NCBI RefSeq assembly: GCF_014204535.1
Contig: NZ_JACHLR010000009.1
Coordinates: forward strand, 124,001 to 188,000
Length of the DNA: 64,000 nucleotides
From: Novosphingobium chloroacetimidivorans
Lineage (GTDB): Bacteria; Pseudomonadota; Alphaproteobacteria; Sphingomonadales; Sphingomonadaceae
Reading direction: 5' to 3'
The notes beneath the pieces were generated by a model. The model was not told the origin of the DNA. It saw only the letters and a program-made list of their open reading frames with translations, and searched no databases. The first letter of the stretch is position 1; the number at the start of each line of letters is the position of its first letter. Of the stretch, positions 9,180 through 18,997 are shown piece by piece. A program made the translations under genes and the position numbers.

Positions 9180-10322
9180 TCAGGCGCCGAGTGGACGCGC
9201 GCCCCGGGCCTCTCGCCGCAGCATGGCGGTGAGCCGGCGACGCAGCGGCAGGTCGTACCACCGCACGGCCGCCCACGCCGCGGTCAGCATGATCGCCAGG
9301 AACAGCGTCGCCGCCGGCAGGGGCGAGATCCGCAAGTAGCGCACCGCCGCGCGCATGGGCTCGATGAAGGACCAGTGCACCGCGTAGAGCGCGTAGGATA
9401 CCTCGCCGACGAAAGCCGCGGCCGGCGCTGCAAAGCGCACCGGCTCGGTCCGGCTGCCCAGGTAGACCAGCACCGGCGAGAAGACGAGGATGATCGCCAG
9501 ATCGTAGCCGGCGATCCAAGCCTTGGGCACCGGCAGCGCCAGCAGCACGCCGATGGCGGCGATGCAGGCAACGCCCAGCCAGCCGGAGGCACGCGGCGTC
9601 TCGGACTCCGCAGCACGCCGCCAGTCGGGCAGCATGGCGATGATCACGCCGAGCGTGAACGAGAACGCGGTGCGCATGAAGGCGATGCCGTGCTCGCCCC
9701 AAAGCGCGCCGATGTTGCCCGATCCATTGTCGAGGATGATCGGCGCCATGCCCATCGCCGAGACCACGCAGATCGCCACGAGCGCCAGGCGCGGGAGGCG
9801 AAAGATCAGCACGATCAGCGCGAGATTTGCCACGATCTCGAAGAACAGCGACCACGACGGCACGTTCAGCGGGTAGTACGGCAGCCCTGCCGGCGATGGC
9901 AGCATCAGGCCGTTGAACAGCATGGTCGTGGCCAGCTTGGCCGAAGCGGGTGCATGCGGATCGTCGACCAGGATCTGCTGCAGTGCCAGCGCCAGGCCAA
10001 GCATGAGCCCGAGCAGAAACAGCGGATAGAGCCGCGCCAGCCGTTGCGCCATGAAGCGACCGATACCCAGCCCCTCGCGAAAGCGGGGCAGATAGCTGCG
10101 GTAGAGCACGAAGCCGGAGAGGACGAAGAAGAAGTCCACCGCGACGTAGCCGTGCGGCATCAGGTAGATGTCGAAGTGGAACAGCGCAACGGCGATCGCC
10201 GCAACACCGCGCATGCCGTCCAGAGTGACATACCGCGCCGGTGGACGGCCATCCGCTCGCGGGAGCGCTTCGGGGAGTGCCTTGATCATCCTCGGGGCAA
10301 GCCTAGCCTCTTTGAGGGTCAC
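9180..10322 (-). CDS. Acyltransferase family 3 membrane protein (OafA/ExoZ type)
   Basis: 380 aa integral membrane O-acyltransferase. The family start is clear: RYVTLDGMRGVAAIAVALFHF with the histidine used in catalysis, then GYVAVDFFFVLSGFVL. About ten hydrophobic helices follow. Such enzymes acetylate or succinylate extracellular sugars (exopolysaccharide, O-antigen) using cytoplasmic acyl-CoA. GTG at 10322 is taken as start because AGGAA lies about 7 bases upstream; ATG at 10289 is an alternative with a poorly spaced site. No polysaccharide cluster surrounds it, so the acceptor is unknown. Confidence 0.9.
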   Translation of the reverse strand: MTLKEARLAPRMIKALPEALPRADGRPPARYVTLDGMRGVAAIAVALFHFDIYLMPHGYVAVDFFFVLSGFVLYRSYLPRFREGLGIGRFMAQRLARLYPLFLLGLMLGLALALQQILVDDPHAPASAKLATTMLFNGLMLPSPAGLPYYPLNVPSWSLFFEIVANLALIVLIFRLPRLALVAICVVSAMGMAPIILDNGSGNIGALWGEHGIAFMRTAFSFTLGVIIAMLPDWRRAAESETPRASGWLGVACIAAIGVLLALPVPKAWIAGYDLAIILVFSPVLVYLGSRTEPVRFAAPAAAFVGEVSYALYAVHWSFIEPMRAAVRYLRISPLPAATLFLAIMLTAAWAAVRWYDLPLRRRLTAMLRREARGARPLGA

Positions 10323-10394
10323 GAGCCATTCCTGGCGACGTGCACAGCGTGGGAATGGCTCCGGGCTGAAATCGCGACCAGGTGCACCGACTAC

Positions 10395-10481
10395 GTCGTC
10401 CCGGGGCTTTGACCCGGGATCCCGCTTTCCATTGCACCGTCAGCGACGAACAGTAATCCCCAGGATCAAGCCCGATACGAC
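10395..10481. repeat. Degenerate family E repeat
   Basis: Contains cgtcgtcccggggctttgacccgggatcccg on one side and aggatcaagcccgatacgacg on the other, an eroded version of the family E palindromes at 53286 and 58119. It lies in the gap between the acyltransferase and pgk. Confidence 0.55.
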
Positions 10482-10543
10482 GGGTAGTTGCTCACCCACT
10501 TCATAGCAACGTTTGGGCCCGCCTTGACGGCGATGAGCCCTGC

Positions 10544-11743
10544 TCAGGCCTCCAGAGCCGCCACGCCGGGCAGCTCCTTGCCTTCCATCCATTCTAGGAA
10601 CGCGCCGCCAGCGGTTGAAATGTAAGAGAAATCCTGCGCAACACCCGCATGGTTCAGAGCCGCAACGGTGTCGCCACCGCCGGCGACCGACGTCAGCGAT
10701 CCCTCGCGGGTGAGCGCCGCAGCGGTCTTGGCCAGGGCAACCGTGGCAGCATCGAACGGCGCCATCTCGAAAGCGCCCAGCGGACCGTTCCAGATCAGCG
10801 TGCGGCAGGTCTTGAGCACGTCGCCCAGAGCCTCGGTGGCCGAGGGGCCGGCATCGAGGATCATCTCGTCGGCCGCGACTTCGTGCACGTTGCAGGTGCG
10901 CAAGCTCGGCGGATTGGCGGCGAACTCCTTGGAGACGACCACCTCGTAAGGCAGGTGCACGGTGCAGCCTGCCTTTTCGGCAGCCTCCAGGATCTGGTTG
11001 GCGGTGTCGGCGAGGTCATGCTCGCAAAGCGACTTGCCCACGTCCACGCCCTTGGCGGCGAGGAAGGTGTTGGCCATGCCGCCGCCGATGATCAAGTGAT
11101 CGACCTGGGTGACGAGGTGCGTCAGCACGTCCAGCTTGGATGAAACCTTAGCGCCGCCGACGACCGCGGCGACCGGCTTGACCGGCTTGCCCAGCGCCTT
11201 GTCGAGCGCCTTCAGCTCGGCTTCCATCGACCGCCCGGCATAGGCGGGCAGCACTTTGGCGAGGCCTTCCGTGGTCGCATGTGCGCGGTGCGCAGCCGAG
11301 AAGGCATCGTTCACGTAGAAGTCGGCGTTGGCGGCGATCGCCTGCGCCAGTTCGGGATCGTTCTTCTCTTCGCCCTTCCAGAACCTGGTGTTCTCCAGGA
11401 TCGCGATGTCACCTGGCCGCAGGATGCCCACCGACTGCGCGACGACCGGCCCGGCGATCTCCGGCACGAACATCACTTCCTTGCCGAACACCTGCTCGAC
11501 CGCGCCGACCACCATCGACAGCGACTGGGTGGAGCTGCGCTCGCCCTTGGGGCGGCCGAAGTGGGCCAGCAGCAGGACCTTGGCGCCCTTCCCCGCCAGT
11601 TCCAGCACCGTCGGCGCCGCGGCGCGGATGCGGGTATCGTCCGTCACGGCACCGTCCTGCATCGGCAGGTTGAGGTCGACACGAACGAGCGCGACTTTGC
11701 CGTTTACATCGGGAAGATCGTCCAGGGTCTTGAAAGCGCTCAT
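10544..11743 (-). CDS. pgk: Phosphoglycerate kinase
   Basis: 399 aa, normal length. Converts 1,3-bisphosphoglycerate and ADP to 3-phosphoglycerate and ATP. N-terminal substrate-site motifs RVDLN (21-25) and [10 protein letters not shown] (58-67) are present, and the C-terminal [10 protein letters not shown] motif of the nucleotide domain is intact. ATG at 11743 overlaps the stop of the upstream MOSC gene by 4 bases, so the two are coupled. It follows gap and tkt in the same direction, giving tkt-gap-MOSC-pgk. Confidence 0.98.
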   Translation of the reverse strand: MSAFKTLDDLPDVNGKVALVRVDLNLPMQDGAVTDDTRIRAAAPTVLELAGKGAKVLLLAHFGRPKGERSSTQSLSMVVGAVEQVFGKEVMFVPEIAGPVVAQSVGILRPGDIAILENTRFWKGEEKNDPELAQAIAANADFYVNDAFSAAHRAHATTEGLAKVLPAYAGRSMEAELKALDKALGKPVKPVAAVVGGAKVSSKLDVLTHLVTQVDHLIIGGGMANTFLAAKGVDVGKSLCEHDLADTANQILEAAEKAGCTVHLPYEVVVSKEFAANPPSLRTCNVHEVAADEMILDAGPSATEALGDVLKTCRTLIWNGPLGAFEMAPFDAATVALAKTAAALTREGSLTSVAGGGDTVAALNHAGVAQDFSYISTAGGAFLEWMEGKELPGVAALEA

Positions 11744-12216
11744 CTTTCGATCCTTATTTCATCGCCCACGGCGATCTCGCCGTCCGTTAACACTTTGCCG
11801 AGCACGCCGCCGCGCCAGTCCGGCAGCAGCGCTGCCTTGAGGCCGGGCAGAAGCTCCTCCATGCGGCTGCATGGATCGCATTCCTGCGTGACCAAGATGC
11901 GCAGGCTGGCTCCGATCGCGAGGACAAAGCCTTCCTCGCGCGGCAGGCGCAGCCCTTCGATGAGGAGGTTGGCCCGGCGCGAGTGCCAGGGCGGCGGATC
12001 GTCGCCATGAAGCTGGAGCTCGGCCATTGCCGCCGCCCAGCTTTCCGCTTCGATCAGAGACACTTGCCGGCGCCCCTTGCCACCCGGCTTGACCGCGCCG
12101 CGAAAGTCGCCCTGCAGCCCCCCCGCGACGGTGACGGAGACATGCTCGACCGTCTCGATTGGCCCGCGCGGCCGTCCATGCCGCGCGATGCCACCCAGTC
12201 TGCCCGCCTCCGTCAT
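11740..12216 (-). CDS. MOSC-domain protein
   Basis: 158 aa. MOSC domains (C-terminal domain of molybdenum cofactor sulfurases and of YiiM/YuaD proteins) bind sulfur or molybdenum cofactor. Seen here are GGLQGDFRG near 32-40, [13 protein letters not shown] near 80-92, and the conserved cysteines in [10 protein letters not shown] (113 and 116). This is a stand-alone MOSC of the YiiM-like small class. It sits between gap and pgk and shares a 4-base overlap with pgk, an unexpected position for a cofactor protein. The precise reaction is unknown. Confidence 0.85.
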   Translation of the reverse strand: MTEAGRLGGIARHGRPRGPIETVEHVSVTVAGGLQGDFRGAVKPGGKGRRQVSLIEAESWAAAMAELQLHGDDPPPWHSRRANLLIEGLRLPREEGFVLAIGASLRILVTQECDPCSRMEELLPGLKAALLPDWRGGVLGKVLTDGEIAVGDEIRIER

Positions 12217-12229
12217 TCCCTCGCGTCGC

Positions 12230-13237
<1,008 letters not shown>

Positions 13238-13251
13238 AGAGAAAACCCTCC

Positions 13252-15249
13252 TTACGTGCTGAGTTTGTCCAGAATCTTGGGAACGATGGAGTCCGCGGTG
13301 AAGCCGAAGCGGGCGAACAGATCCTTGGCCGGAGCCGATGCACCGAAACGGTCGATGCCGATGTTAAGGCCGTTGACCATGGTGTAGCGCTCCCACCCCC
13401 AGGTCACGCCCGCCTCGATCGAGACGCGCAGGATCTGCGAGGGATCGACATCGGGCAGAAGCTCGCGCTTGTAGCCCTCGTCCTGCTGCTCGAAGAGGTC
13501 GAGGCAAGGCGCGGAGATCACGTCGGCGCCGATGCCCTGGCTCTCCAGACGCTCGGCGACTTCGACCGCCACCTGAACTTCGGAGCCGGTGGCCATCAGG
13601 ATGACGCGTCGCGCCGCCTTTGCGCTGCGGAGCCGGTAGGCCCCGCGCGCGGTCGGCAACTCGCCGGCCGGGTGATCGGCGTGGCGCAGCTGCGGCAGAT
13701 TCTGGCGGCTGAGCGCGAGCACAGACGGCGTGTTCGGCGTATCGAGCGCGATCTGCCAGGCCTCGGCGGTCTCGATCACATCGGCCGGGCGGAACACGTT
13801 GAGGTTCGGGATCAGGCGCATCGACATGATGTGCTCGACCGGCTGGTGCGTCGGGCCGTCCTCACCCAAGCCGATGGAATCATGCGTCAGCACGTAGACC
13901 ACGCGCGTCTGCTGCAGCGCCGACAGGCGGATCGCATTGCGGCAATAATCGGAGAAGATCAGGAAGGTGCCGCCGTAGGGGATCACGCCCCCGTGGAGCG
14001 CCATGCCGTTCATCGCCGCGGCCATGCCGAACTCGCGGATGCCGTAGTAGACGTAGCGGCCGGCGTAGTCCTCGGCGGTCAGCGGCGCCTGGTTCTTCGC
14101 CTTGGTGTTATTCGAGCCGGTGAGGTCCGCCGAGCCGCCGATCAACTCGGGGATCGCCGGAACCAGCACGTTGAGCACGTTCTCCGAAGCCTTGCGGGTG
14201 GCGATGTTGGCGTCGCCGGAGAGCCAGCCCTGCAATGCGGCGCGGGCCGCGTCGACGTTCGGCAGATCGCCGGCCATGCGGCGCTGGAACTCAGGTGCCT
14301 GCGGATCGGCCGCGACGCGCGCCTCCCACTCGGCACGCGCATCGGCGCCCTTGGCACCCACGGCGCGCCAATCGGCCAGTACGTCCTCCGGGATCACGAA
14401 AGGCTCTGCCGTCCAGCCCAGGCCGGCGCGGGCGGCGGCGATCTCGTCAGCGCCGAGCGGGGCGCCGTGAACGTCATGCCCGCCCTGCTTGTTGGGCGCG
14501 CCCTTGCCGATGATCGTGCGGCAGGCAACCAGCGATGGCTTTTCGGACAATTCGGCTTCCGCAAGCGCGCGCTCGATGTCTGCGTAGTCGTGACCATCGC
14601 AATGGAACACGTCCCAGCCCGACGCCTTGTAGCGGGCGGCGATGTCCTCGGTGGTGGACAGCGAGGTGTCGCCGTCGATGGTGATGCGGTTGTCGTCCCA
14701 CAGCACCTTCAGGCGGCCGAGCTTGAGCGTGCCCGCCAGGCCGATCGCCTCGTGGTTGATGCCCTCCATCAGGCAGCCGTCGCCCGCGATCACCCAGGTG
14801 TTGTGATCGACCAGGTCGTCGCCGAAGGTCGCGTTCAGGTGACGCTCGGCAATGGCCATGCCGACTGCCATCGCCATGCCCTGGCCCAGCGGACCCGTGG
14901 TGCACTCGATGCCCGGGATCAGGAAGTTCTCGGGGTGGCCGGCGCAGACCGAGCCCATCTGGCGGAAGTTGCGGATGTCCTCGATCGTCGGGCTGTCATA
15001 GCCGGTGAGGTACAGCAGCGAGTAGATCAGCATCGAGCCGTGGCCGGCCGAGAGCACGAAGCGGTCCCGATCGGCCCAGTCGGGCCGCTTGGGATCGAAG
15101 CGCAGGAACTCGCTGAACAGCACCGTCGCTACATCGGCCATGCCCATCGGCATGCCCGGGTGACCACTGTTCGCCGCCTGCACCGCGTCCATCGACAGCG
15201 CACGGATGGCGTTCGCCATCGGCGCGAAGCGGGTGGGATCGGTGCTCAT
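13252..15249 (-). CDS. tkt: Transketolase
   Basis: 665 aa thiamine-diphosphate enzyme of the pentose phosphate/Calvin-type interconversions. N-terminal [17 protein letters not shown] (20-36), the cofactor motif [13 protein letters not shown], and [11 protein letters not shown] are present. ATG at 15249 is chosen because GGAG lies about 7 bases upstream and the family begins at this point. First gene of the leftward central-carbon cluster, divergent from the ZauP-like/zapA genes. The 194-base gap at 15250-15443 must hold both promoters. Confidence 0.97.
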   Translation of the reverse strand: MSTDPTRFAPMANAIRALSMDAVQAANSGHPGMPMGMADVATVLFSEFLRFDPKRPDWADRDRFVLSAGHGSMLIYSLLYLTGYDSPTIEDIRNFRQMGSVCAGHPENFLIPGIECTTGPLGQGMAMAVGMAIAERHLNATFGDDLVDHNTWVIAGDGCLMEGINHEAIGLAGTLKLGRLKVLWDDNRITIDGDTSLSTTEDIAARYKASGWDVFHCDGHDYADIERALAEAELSEKPSLVACRTIIGKGAPNKQGGHDVHGAPLGADEIAAARAGLGWTAEPFVIPEDVLADWRAVGAKGADARAEWEARVAADPQAPEFQRRMAGDLPNVDAARAALQGWLSGDANIATRKASENVLNVLVPAIPELIGGSADLTGSNNTKAKNQAPLTAEDYAGRYVYYGIREFGMAAAMNGMALHGGVIPYGGTFLIFSDYCRNAIRLSALQQTRVVYVLTHDSIGLGEDGPTHQPVEHIMSMRLIPNLNVFRPADVIETAEAWQIALDTPNTPSVLALSRQNLPQLRHADHPAGELPTARGAYRLRSAKAARRVILMATGSEVQVAVEVAERLESQGIGADVISAPCLDLFEQQDEGYKRELLPDVDPSQILRVSIEAGVTWGWERYTMVNGLNIGIDRFGASAPAKDLFARFGFTADSIVPKILDKLST

Positions 15250-15443
15250 GCTGGTACTCCGCGCGGGGAAACGCCCGTGTTCGGTCGATTCGATTTCGCC
15301 GCCTCCTTCGCGGCTCGGGGCGAGTCCGTCAAGTTCGCCTCCGGCAAGATGCCGCAGTGCGGCATGGCCGGACAGCACATTCATTCACAGCTTTTTGCAG
15401 CAAACGCTTGTGCCGTCGCGATTGTGCGCTAGCCACGAACGCC

Positions 15444-15674
15444 ATGGATGGGGGAACACTCATCGGCCGGCTCGATCAGATCGAGGCCGCCCTGGACAGG
15501 ATCGAAGCGCTGGCTGCCCGGACCGACGGTGCGCCCGCGGCTGGGCAGACCGTCGTGGCCGACGCCGATCTGCAAACGCGGCACGAAGCGCTTCGGTTGA
15601 GCGTGCGGGCCTCGATCGCGCGTCTCGACGCGCTGATCGAGCGTGGCGGACCGGATCAGGGGACATCGGCATGA
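15444..15674 (+). CDS. Small coiled-coil protein upstream of zapA (ZauP-like)
   Basis: 76 aa made of two heptad-rich segments (IGRLDQIEAALDRIEALAAR at about 6-25, and LQTRHEALRLSVRASIARLDALIERG at about 43-68). Its stop overlaps the zapA start by 4 bases. In Caulobacter a coiled-coil protein encoded just upstream of zapA, named ZauP, interacts with ZapA to focus the Z-ring. Position, size and structure match that role, but overall similarity was not measured, so I assign it by context. ATG at 15444. Confidence 0.7.
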   Translation: MDGGTLIGRLDQIEAALDRIEALAARTDGAPAAGQTVVADADLQTRHEALRLSVRASIARLDALIERGGPDQGTSA

Positions 15675-16018
15675 GCAACGTCGTGCTCTCCATCGGCGGA
15701 CGTGCCTTCACGGTCGCCAGTGCCGATGGCGAGGAAGGCCATGTCGCCGCCCTGGGCCGGATGATCGACACCGTGGTCTCCACCGGCAACCTGCGCACGC
15801 AGACCGAGCCGCGCATGCTGCTCTATGCCGCGCTGATGCTGGCCGACGAGCTGCACGAGGCGCGTCAGGCACTGGCGAGCGTGCCTGCCACCGCCGAGCC
15901 TGTCCCCGCCCCTGTCCCTGCCGAACCGGACCCGGCACTGGAAGAACGGGTCGCGCGGATCGCGGTTCGTCTCGAAGCAGTGGCGCAGCATCTTGAGGAT
16001 CGCGCTCCGAGCGCCTAA
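15671..16018 (+). CDS. zapA: Cell division protein ZapA
   Basis: 115 aa. Cytoplasmic Z-ring-associated protein that crosslinks FtsZ filaments. Family start MSNVVLSIGGRAFTVASADGEE, then VAALGRMIDTV, then a helix ending LLYAALMLADELHEARQ. The C-terminal part is a proline-rich linker followed by a coiled-coil-like helix (LEERVARIAVRLEAVAQHLED), longer than the minimal family. ATG at 15671 overlaps the upstream ZauP-like gene. It is followed by 6S RNA and fau, the classic zapA-ssrS-fau order of proteobacteria. Confidence 0.93.
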   Translation: MSNVVLSIGGRAFTVASADGEEGHVAALGRMIDTVVSTGNLRTQTEPRMLLYAALMLADELHEARQALASVPATAEPVPAPVPAEPDPALEERVARIAVRLEAVAQHLEDRAPSA

Positions 16019-16025
16019 GTAGGGC

Positions 16026-16189
16026 GGTGACGGGATCTGCCCGGCACGTGCCGTTCGAACATCCCTGAGGCTATAAGCAATCCAATGGGGGCTGTCCCTG
16101 GTCGGATCCTGGTCCGGCACACACGGTTCCCACCTGACGTCGAGGCGTCAGAGGATTTCTAGGAAACGACCCACGGTGGACCCGTCACC
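16026..16189 (+). ncRNA. ssrS: 6S RNA
   Basis: Located between zapA and fau, the standard place for 6S RNA. A closing stem is visible: GGTGACGGG at 16026-16034 pairs with CCCGTCACC at 16181-16189, giving a transcript of about 164 nt, the right size. Between them lies a long imperfect hairpin region with an unpaired centre (around gaggctataagcaatcc and its facing strand), as needed to mimic an open promoter and trap the sigma-70 holoenzyme. The 3' arm overlaps the first codons of fau. Ends are estimates. Confidence 0.8.
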
Positions 16190-16778
16190 CCCGACCCGAA
16201 GCGCCCATGAAAAGGCCGAACTGCGCAGGCACTTCCGCGAGCAGCGCCGCGACCATGTCGCCACGCTGCCGCAGAGCATGCGCGCATTGCTGTTCCTGCG
16301 CCCGCCCGTGCCGGTCGCCGGCGCCATCCCCGAGGCAGCGGTGGTCGGCCTGTACTATCCGCATGCGAACGAAGCGCCGACGCTGTCCTATGCCCGCTGG
16401 CTGCACGAGAACGGGCGCCGGGTCGCCCTGCCCCGCTTCGGCGATCGCGACGGGCCCATGGCGTTTCACATCTGGGCCGATCCGTTCGACGAGACCACGC
16501 TGGAGACGGGCCCCTTCGGAGTGCTCCAGCCCGGAGCGGAAAGCCTGGAGGTCGTGCCGGAGGTGCTGTTCATGCCGCTGATCGCCTTCACCGCGGACGG
16601 TGCTCGGCTGGGCCAGGGCGGCGGCCATTACGACCGCTGGCTGGCGGCGCATCCGGCCACGCTGCCGATCGGGCTTGCCTGGGACGTGCAGCTGGCAGAG
16701 ACGCTGCCGCACGAGCCGCATGACCGCACCCTGGCCATGGTGGTCACCCCTACCCGCCTCTACGAAGGAAGCCGCTGA
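16176..16778 (+). CDS. fau: 5-formyltetrahydrofolate cyclo-ligase
   Basis: 200 aa (ygfA/MTHFS family). Converts 5-formyl-THF to 5,10-methenyl-THF with ATP, feeding the one-carbon pool. The N-terminal basic HEKAELRRHFREQRRD and the folate/ATP motif GQGGGHYDRWLA (about 147-158) are present. The only in-frame start before the conserved lysine is GTG at 16176, with AGGA about 12 bases upstream; this places the first codons inside the 3' arm of the 6S RNA. It is followed after 1 base by the DUF2842 gene. Confidence 0.92.
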   Translation: MDPSPPTRSAHEKAELRRHFREQRRDHVATLPQSMRALLFLRPPVPVAGAIPEAAVVGLYYPHANEAPTLSYARWLHENGRRVALPRFGDRDGPMAFHIWADPFDETTLETGPFGVLQPGAESLEVVPEVLFMPLIAFTADGARLGQGGGHYDRWLAAHPATLPIGLAWDVQLAETLPHEPHDRTLAMVVTPTRLYEGSR

Positions 16779-16779
16779 G

Positions 16780-16995
16780 ATGCGCGAAGAGCCGACCTGG
16801 CGTATTCCCGTGGGCGTGCTCGGCCTGATCGTCGCGCTGGGGCTCTATGCCCTGGCGATCGCACGCTTCCTGGCGCCCTGGATCGCGAGCTGGCCGGCGC
16901 TGGCGCAGGCACCGGTGTACCTCGTGCTGGGGATCGTGTGGATCCTGCCTCTGCGGCGATTCCTGATCTGGATGGAAACCGGGCGCTGGGGGTGA
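16780..16995 (+). CDS. DUF2842 small membrane protein
   Basis: 71 aa. Two hydrophobic helices (GVLGLIVALGLYALAIA and APVYLVLGIVWILPL) with the conserved end RRFLIWMETGRWG, which is the DUF2842 pattern found throughout alphaproteobacteria. ATG one base after the fau stop, so it is co-transcribed and probably translated with fau. Function unknown; the fixed link to fau is commonly seen in this order. Confidence 0.88.
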   Translation: MREEPTWRIPVGVLGLIVALGLYALAIARFLAPWIASWPALAQAPVYLVLGIVWILPLRRFLIWMETGRWG

Positions 16996-17067
16996 GTTGA
17001 GGCGGCTGCTTTCGTTGCTGAAGCGCAACGGCTTAGCTGGAGCACTTGCTCTTGTTACAGCAGTTTG

Positions 17068-17156
17068 CGTCGCTCCCGCGAAGGCGGGGGTCCCGCTAGT
17101 TCTTCACAAGTTAGGCTTGAACACCAAAGCGGCCCCCCGCCTGCGCGGGGGCGACG
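17068..17156. repeat. Palindromic repeat (cgtcgctcccgcg type)
   Basis: Imperfect inverted ends cgtcgctcccgcgaaggcgg and ccgcctgcgcgggggcgacg around a roughly 45-base centre. Same general design as families A and E, but with its own end sequence. Lies between the DUF2842 gene and tRNA-Asp. Confidence 0.65.
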
Positions 17157-17255
17157 TTTGGTGTGGCTAGCCGCGCCTTTGGCAGCGCAACGCCACGCCC
17201 ACGCCGTGAGCGACCAACTGCGTTCGACGCTGATCTAAAAGGAAAATTCCCCAAG

Positions 17256-17332
<77 letters not shown>

Positions 17333-17543
17333 ATTCCAGAACGCTTTTAGGCGTGCACCCCTTGGGGAGCCGCGCCTCTATGGCAGGCCGCCAGGGCTGT
17401 CAACACCACTTTCTGCACTCTCGTGACATTTACCGCTTTGGTGCTGTCCACATGCCAATTTGACCGGTCCGTTAACCATATCTTGGTCATCGTGGAGCAA
17501 GGTGGTGACCGGCCAGGGGGTTGGCCTGCGGGGGTTCGCGAGT

Positions 17544-17996
17544 ATGTCGGCCAGGATGACGCGCCAGGCGGTGCTGTGGGCATTCGGTTTGCTGCAGGTG
17601 CCGACGCTGTGCGCTCCTGCTCTCGCTCGGCCCCAGGTCGCGACGCAAAGCACCGTCTATGTCGAGCGGGTCCAACCCGATCGCACCCGCCGGCTGGAGC
17701 CGGCCGATCGGTTCATCCGCGGCGATCGCGTCATCACCGTGGTGAACTGGAGCCGCCGCGCAGGGAATCGCGGTTTCGTGATCACCAATCCGCTGCCGGC
17801 CGCCCTCGCTTATCAAGGCAGTGCCTGGGACGATCAGGACGTCTCGGTCGATGGCGGACGCACTTGGGGCAGACTGGGCGCCCTGCGCGTAGGCGGGCGC
17901 TCGGCGACGGCGGAGGACGTCACGCATGTCCGCTGGCGCATACCGCCCCGGGTACAGGCTCGGGGGCAGATCGCCTACAGCGGCATCGTACGGTGA
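17544..17996 (+). CDS. Secreted hypothetical protein (DUF11-like fold)
   Basis: 150 aa from ATG 17544. A signal peptide is visible (LLQVPTLCAPALA before RPQ). The mature part reads VYVERVQPDRTRRLEPADRFIRGDRVITVVNW..., with FVITNPLPAALAY, VSVDGGRTWGRLG and ending ARGQIAYSGIVR. This pattern (conserved VTNPLP followed by a 'SVDGG' turn) occurs in small DUF11-like beta-sandwich exported proteins. It is probably periplasmic or surface exposed. An octamer TTAACCAT at 17472-17479, like a CtrA half site, lies about 65 bases upstream of the start. Transcribed alone. Confidence 0.7.
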   Translation: MSARMTRQAVLWAFGLLQVPTLCAPALARPQVATQSTVYVERVQPDRTRRLEPADRFIRGDRVITVVNWSRRAGNRGFVITNPLPAALAYQGSAWDDQDVSVDGGRTWGRLGALRVGGRSATAEDVTHVRWRIPPRVQARGQIAYSGIVR

Positions 17997-18055
17997 CGCA
18001 CAAACCGGCTTGGGCCGGCCGCGGGCCCTTGCCACCCGGCTAAGCACTTCGAAAC

Positions 18056-18088
18056 AAAAAGGGCTGGAAGCCGAAGCTGCCAGCCCTT
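18056..18088 (-). terminator. Rho-independent terminator after nusG
   Basis: On the minus strand, AAGGGCTGG pairs with CCAGCCCTT (18080-18088 with 18059-18067) around a 12-base loop containing ttcg, and runs into TTTTT (18056-18060). It lies 24 bases downstream of the nusG stop and ends the secE-nusG transcript; rplK does not follow. Confidence 0.88.
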
Positions 18089-18111
18089 CATAATCTGTCT
18101 GCGGGAGCGCG

Positions 18112-18648
18112 TTACTTCGAGAGTTCGACCTGCTCGAAGTCCAGCTCCACCGGCGTGGCACGCCCGAAGATGGAAACCGAGACCTTCACGCGGTTCTTGT
18201 CGAAGTCCAGCTCCTCGACCACGCCGTTGAAGGTGGCGAACGGGCCGTCGAGCACCTTCACCGAATCGCCGATCTCGTAATCGATGTTGATGGTCTTGCG
18301 CGGCGCGGCAGCGGCGGCCTCGGCAGCGCCGAAGTAGCGCGACGCCTCGGTCTCGCTGATCGGCTGCGGCTTGCCGTTGGTGCCCAGGAAGCCGGTGACC
18401 TTGGGCGTGTTCTTGACCAGGTGGTAGACGTCGTCGCTCAGCTGCAGCTTGGCGAGCACGTAACCGGGCATGGTCTTGCGCTCGGTCTGCACCTTCTTGC
18501 CGCGCTTCACCTCGGTGACCATCTCGGAGGGCACCTGCACGTCCTCGACGTAGTGCGACAGGCCCATCCGCTCGGCTTCGGAAAGGATCGACTCCTTCAC
18601 CTTGCTCTCGAAGCCGGAATAAGCGTGAATGATGTACCAGCGGGCCAT
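18112..18648 (-). CDS. nusG: Transcription termination/antitermination factor NusG
   Basis: 178 aa, the usual length. N-terminal NGN domain begins MARWYIIHAYSGFESKVKES and contains KTMPGYVLAKL. The C-terminal KOW domain carries EIGDSVKVLDGPFATFNGVVEEL and ends FGRATPVELDFEQVEL. It binds RNA polymerase and couples it to Rho or the ribosome. It follows secE by 29 bases. A clear terminator follows it, separating it from other ribosomal genes. Confidence 0.98.
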   Translation of the reverse strand: MARWYIIHAYSGFESKVKESILSEAERMGLSHYVEDVQVPSEMVTEVKRGKKVQTERKTMPGYVLAKLQLSDDVYHLVKNTPKVTGFLGTNGKPQPISETEASRYFGAAEAAAAAPRKTINIDYEIGDSVKVLDGPFATFNGVVEELDFDKNRVKVSVSIFGRATPVELDFEQVELSK

Positions 18649-18677
18649 GTAATCTCTCTTGCGCGAAACTTGACGGA

Positions 18678-18872
18678 TCAGATCAGCGACAGCAGCCAGC
18701 GCACGAACGTGCCGAATGCCGTGTCGATGCCCAGGAAGAACACGGCGAGGAACACCGTCATCAGACCCACGAAGATCCCCGTCGTCACCGTCTCCTGGCG
18801 CGAGGGCCAGTAAATCTTGGAAGCTTCGGCGCGCACCTGGCGAATGAACTCGTTGGGGCTGGTCTTGGCCAT
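18678..18872 (-). CDS. secE: Preprotein translocase subunit SecE
   Basis: 64 aa short-form SecE with one transmembrane helix (TGIFVGLMTVFLAVFFLGID). The amphipathic segment before it, EFIRQVRAEASKIYWPSRQET, includes the conserved K-x-x-W-P-S-R. Start at ATG 18872 (MAKTSPNEF); a longer upstream frame has no support. It stabilises SecY in the inner-membrane translocon. It forms a two-gene unit with nusG. Confidence 0.95.
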   Translation of the reverse strand: MAKTSPNEFIRQVRAEASKIYWPSRQETVTTGIFVGLMTVFLAVFFLGIDTAFGTFVRWLLSLI

Positions 18873-18997
18873 TCTCTCGTCTCTTCCTGCCGCCGGATAA
18901 GCGGAAAAACTGCGTTTCTTCCGGCTAGGGTTCATCGCCGCCCCGGCCGGGGCCGGGAGAGCGATGGAACTTTCTTCTGTCGGAAGAGGAACGCGAT

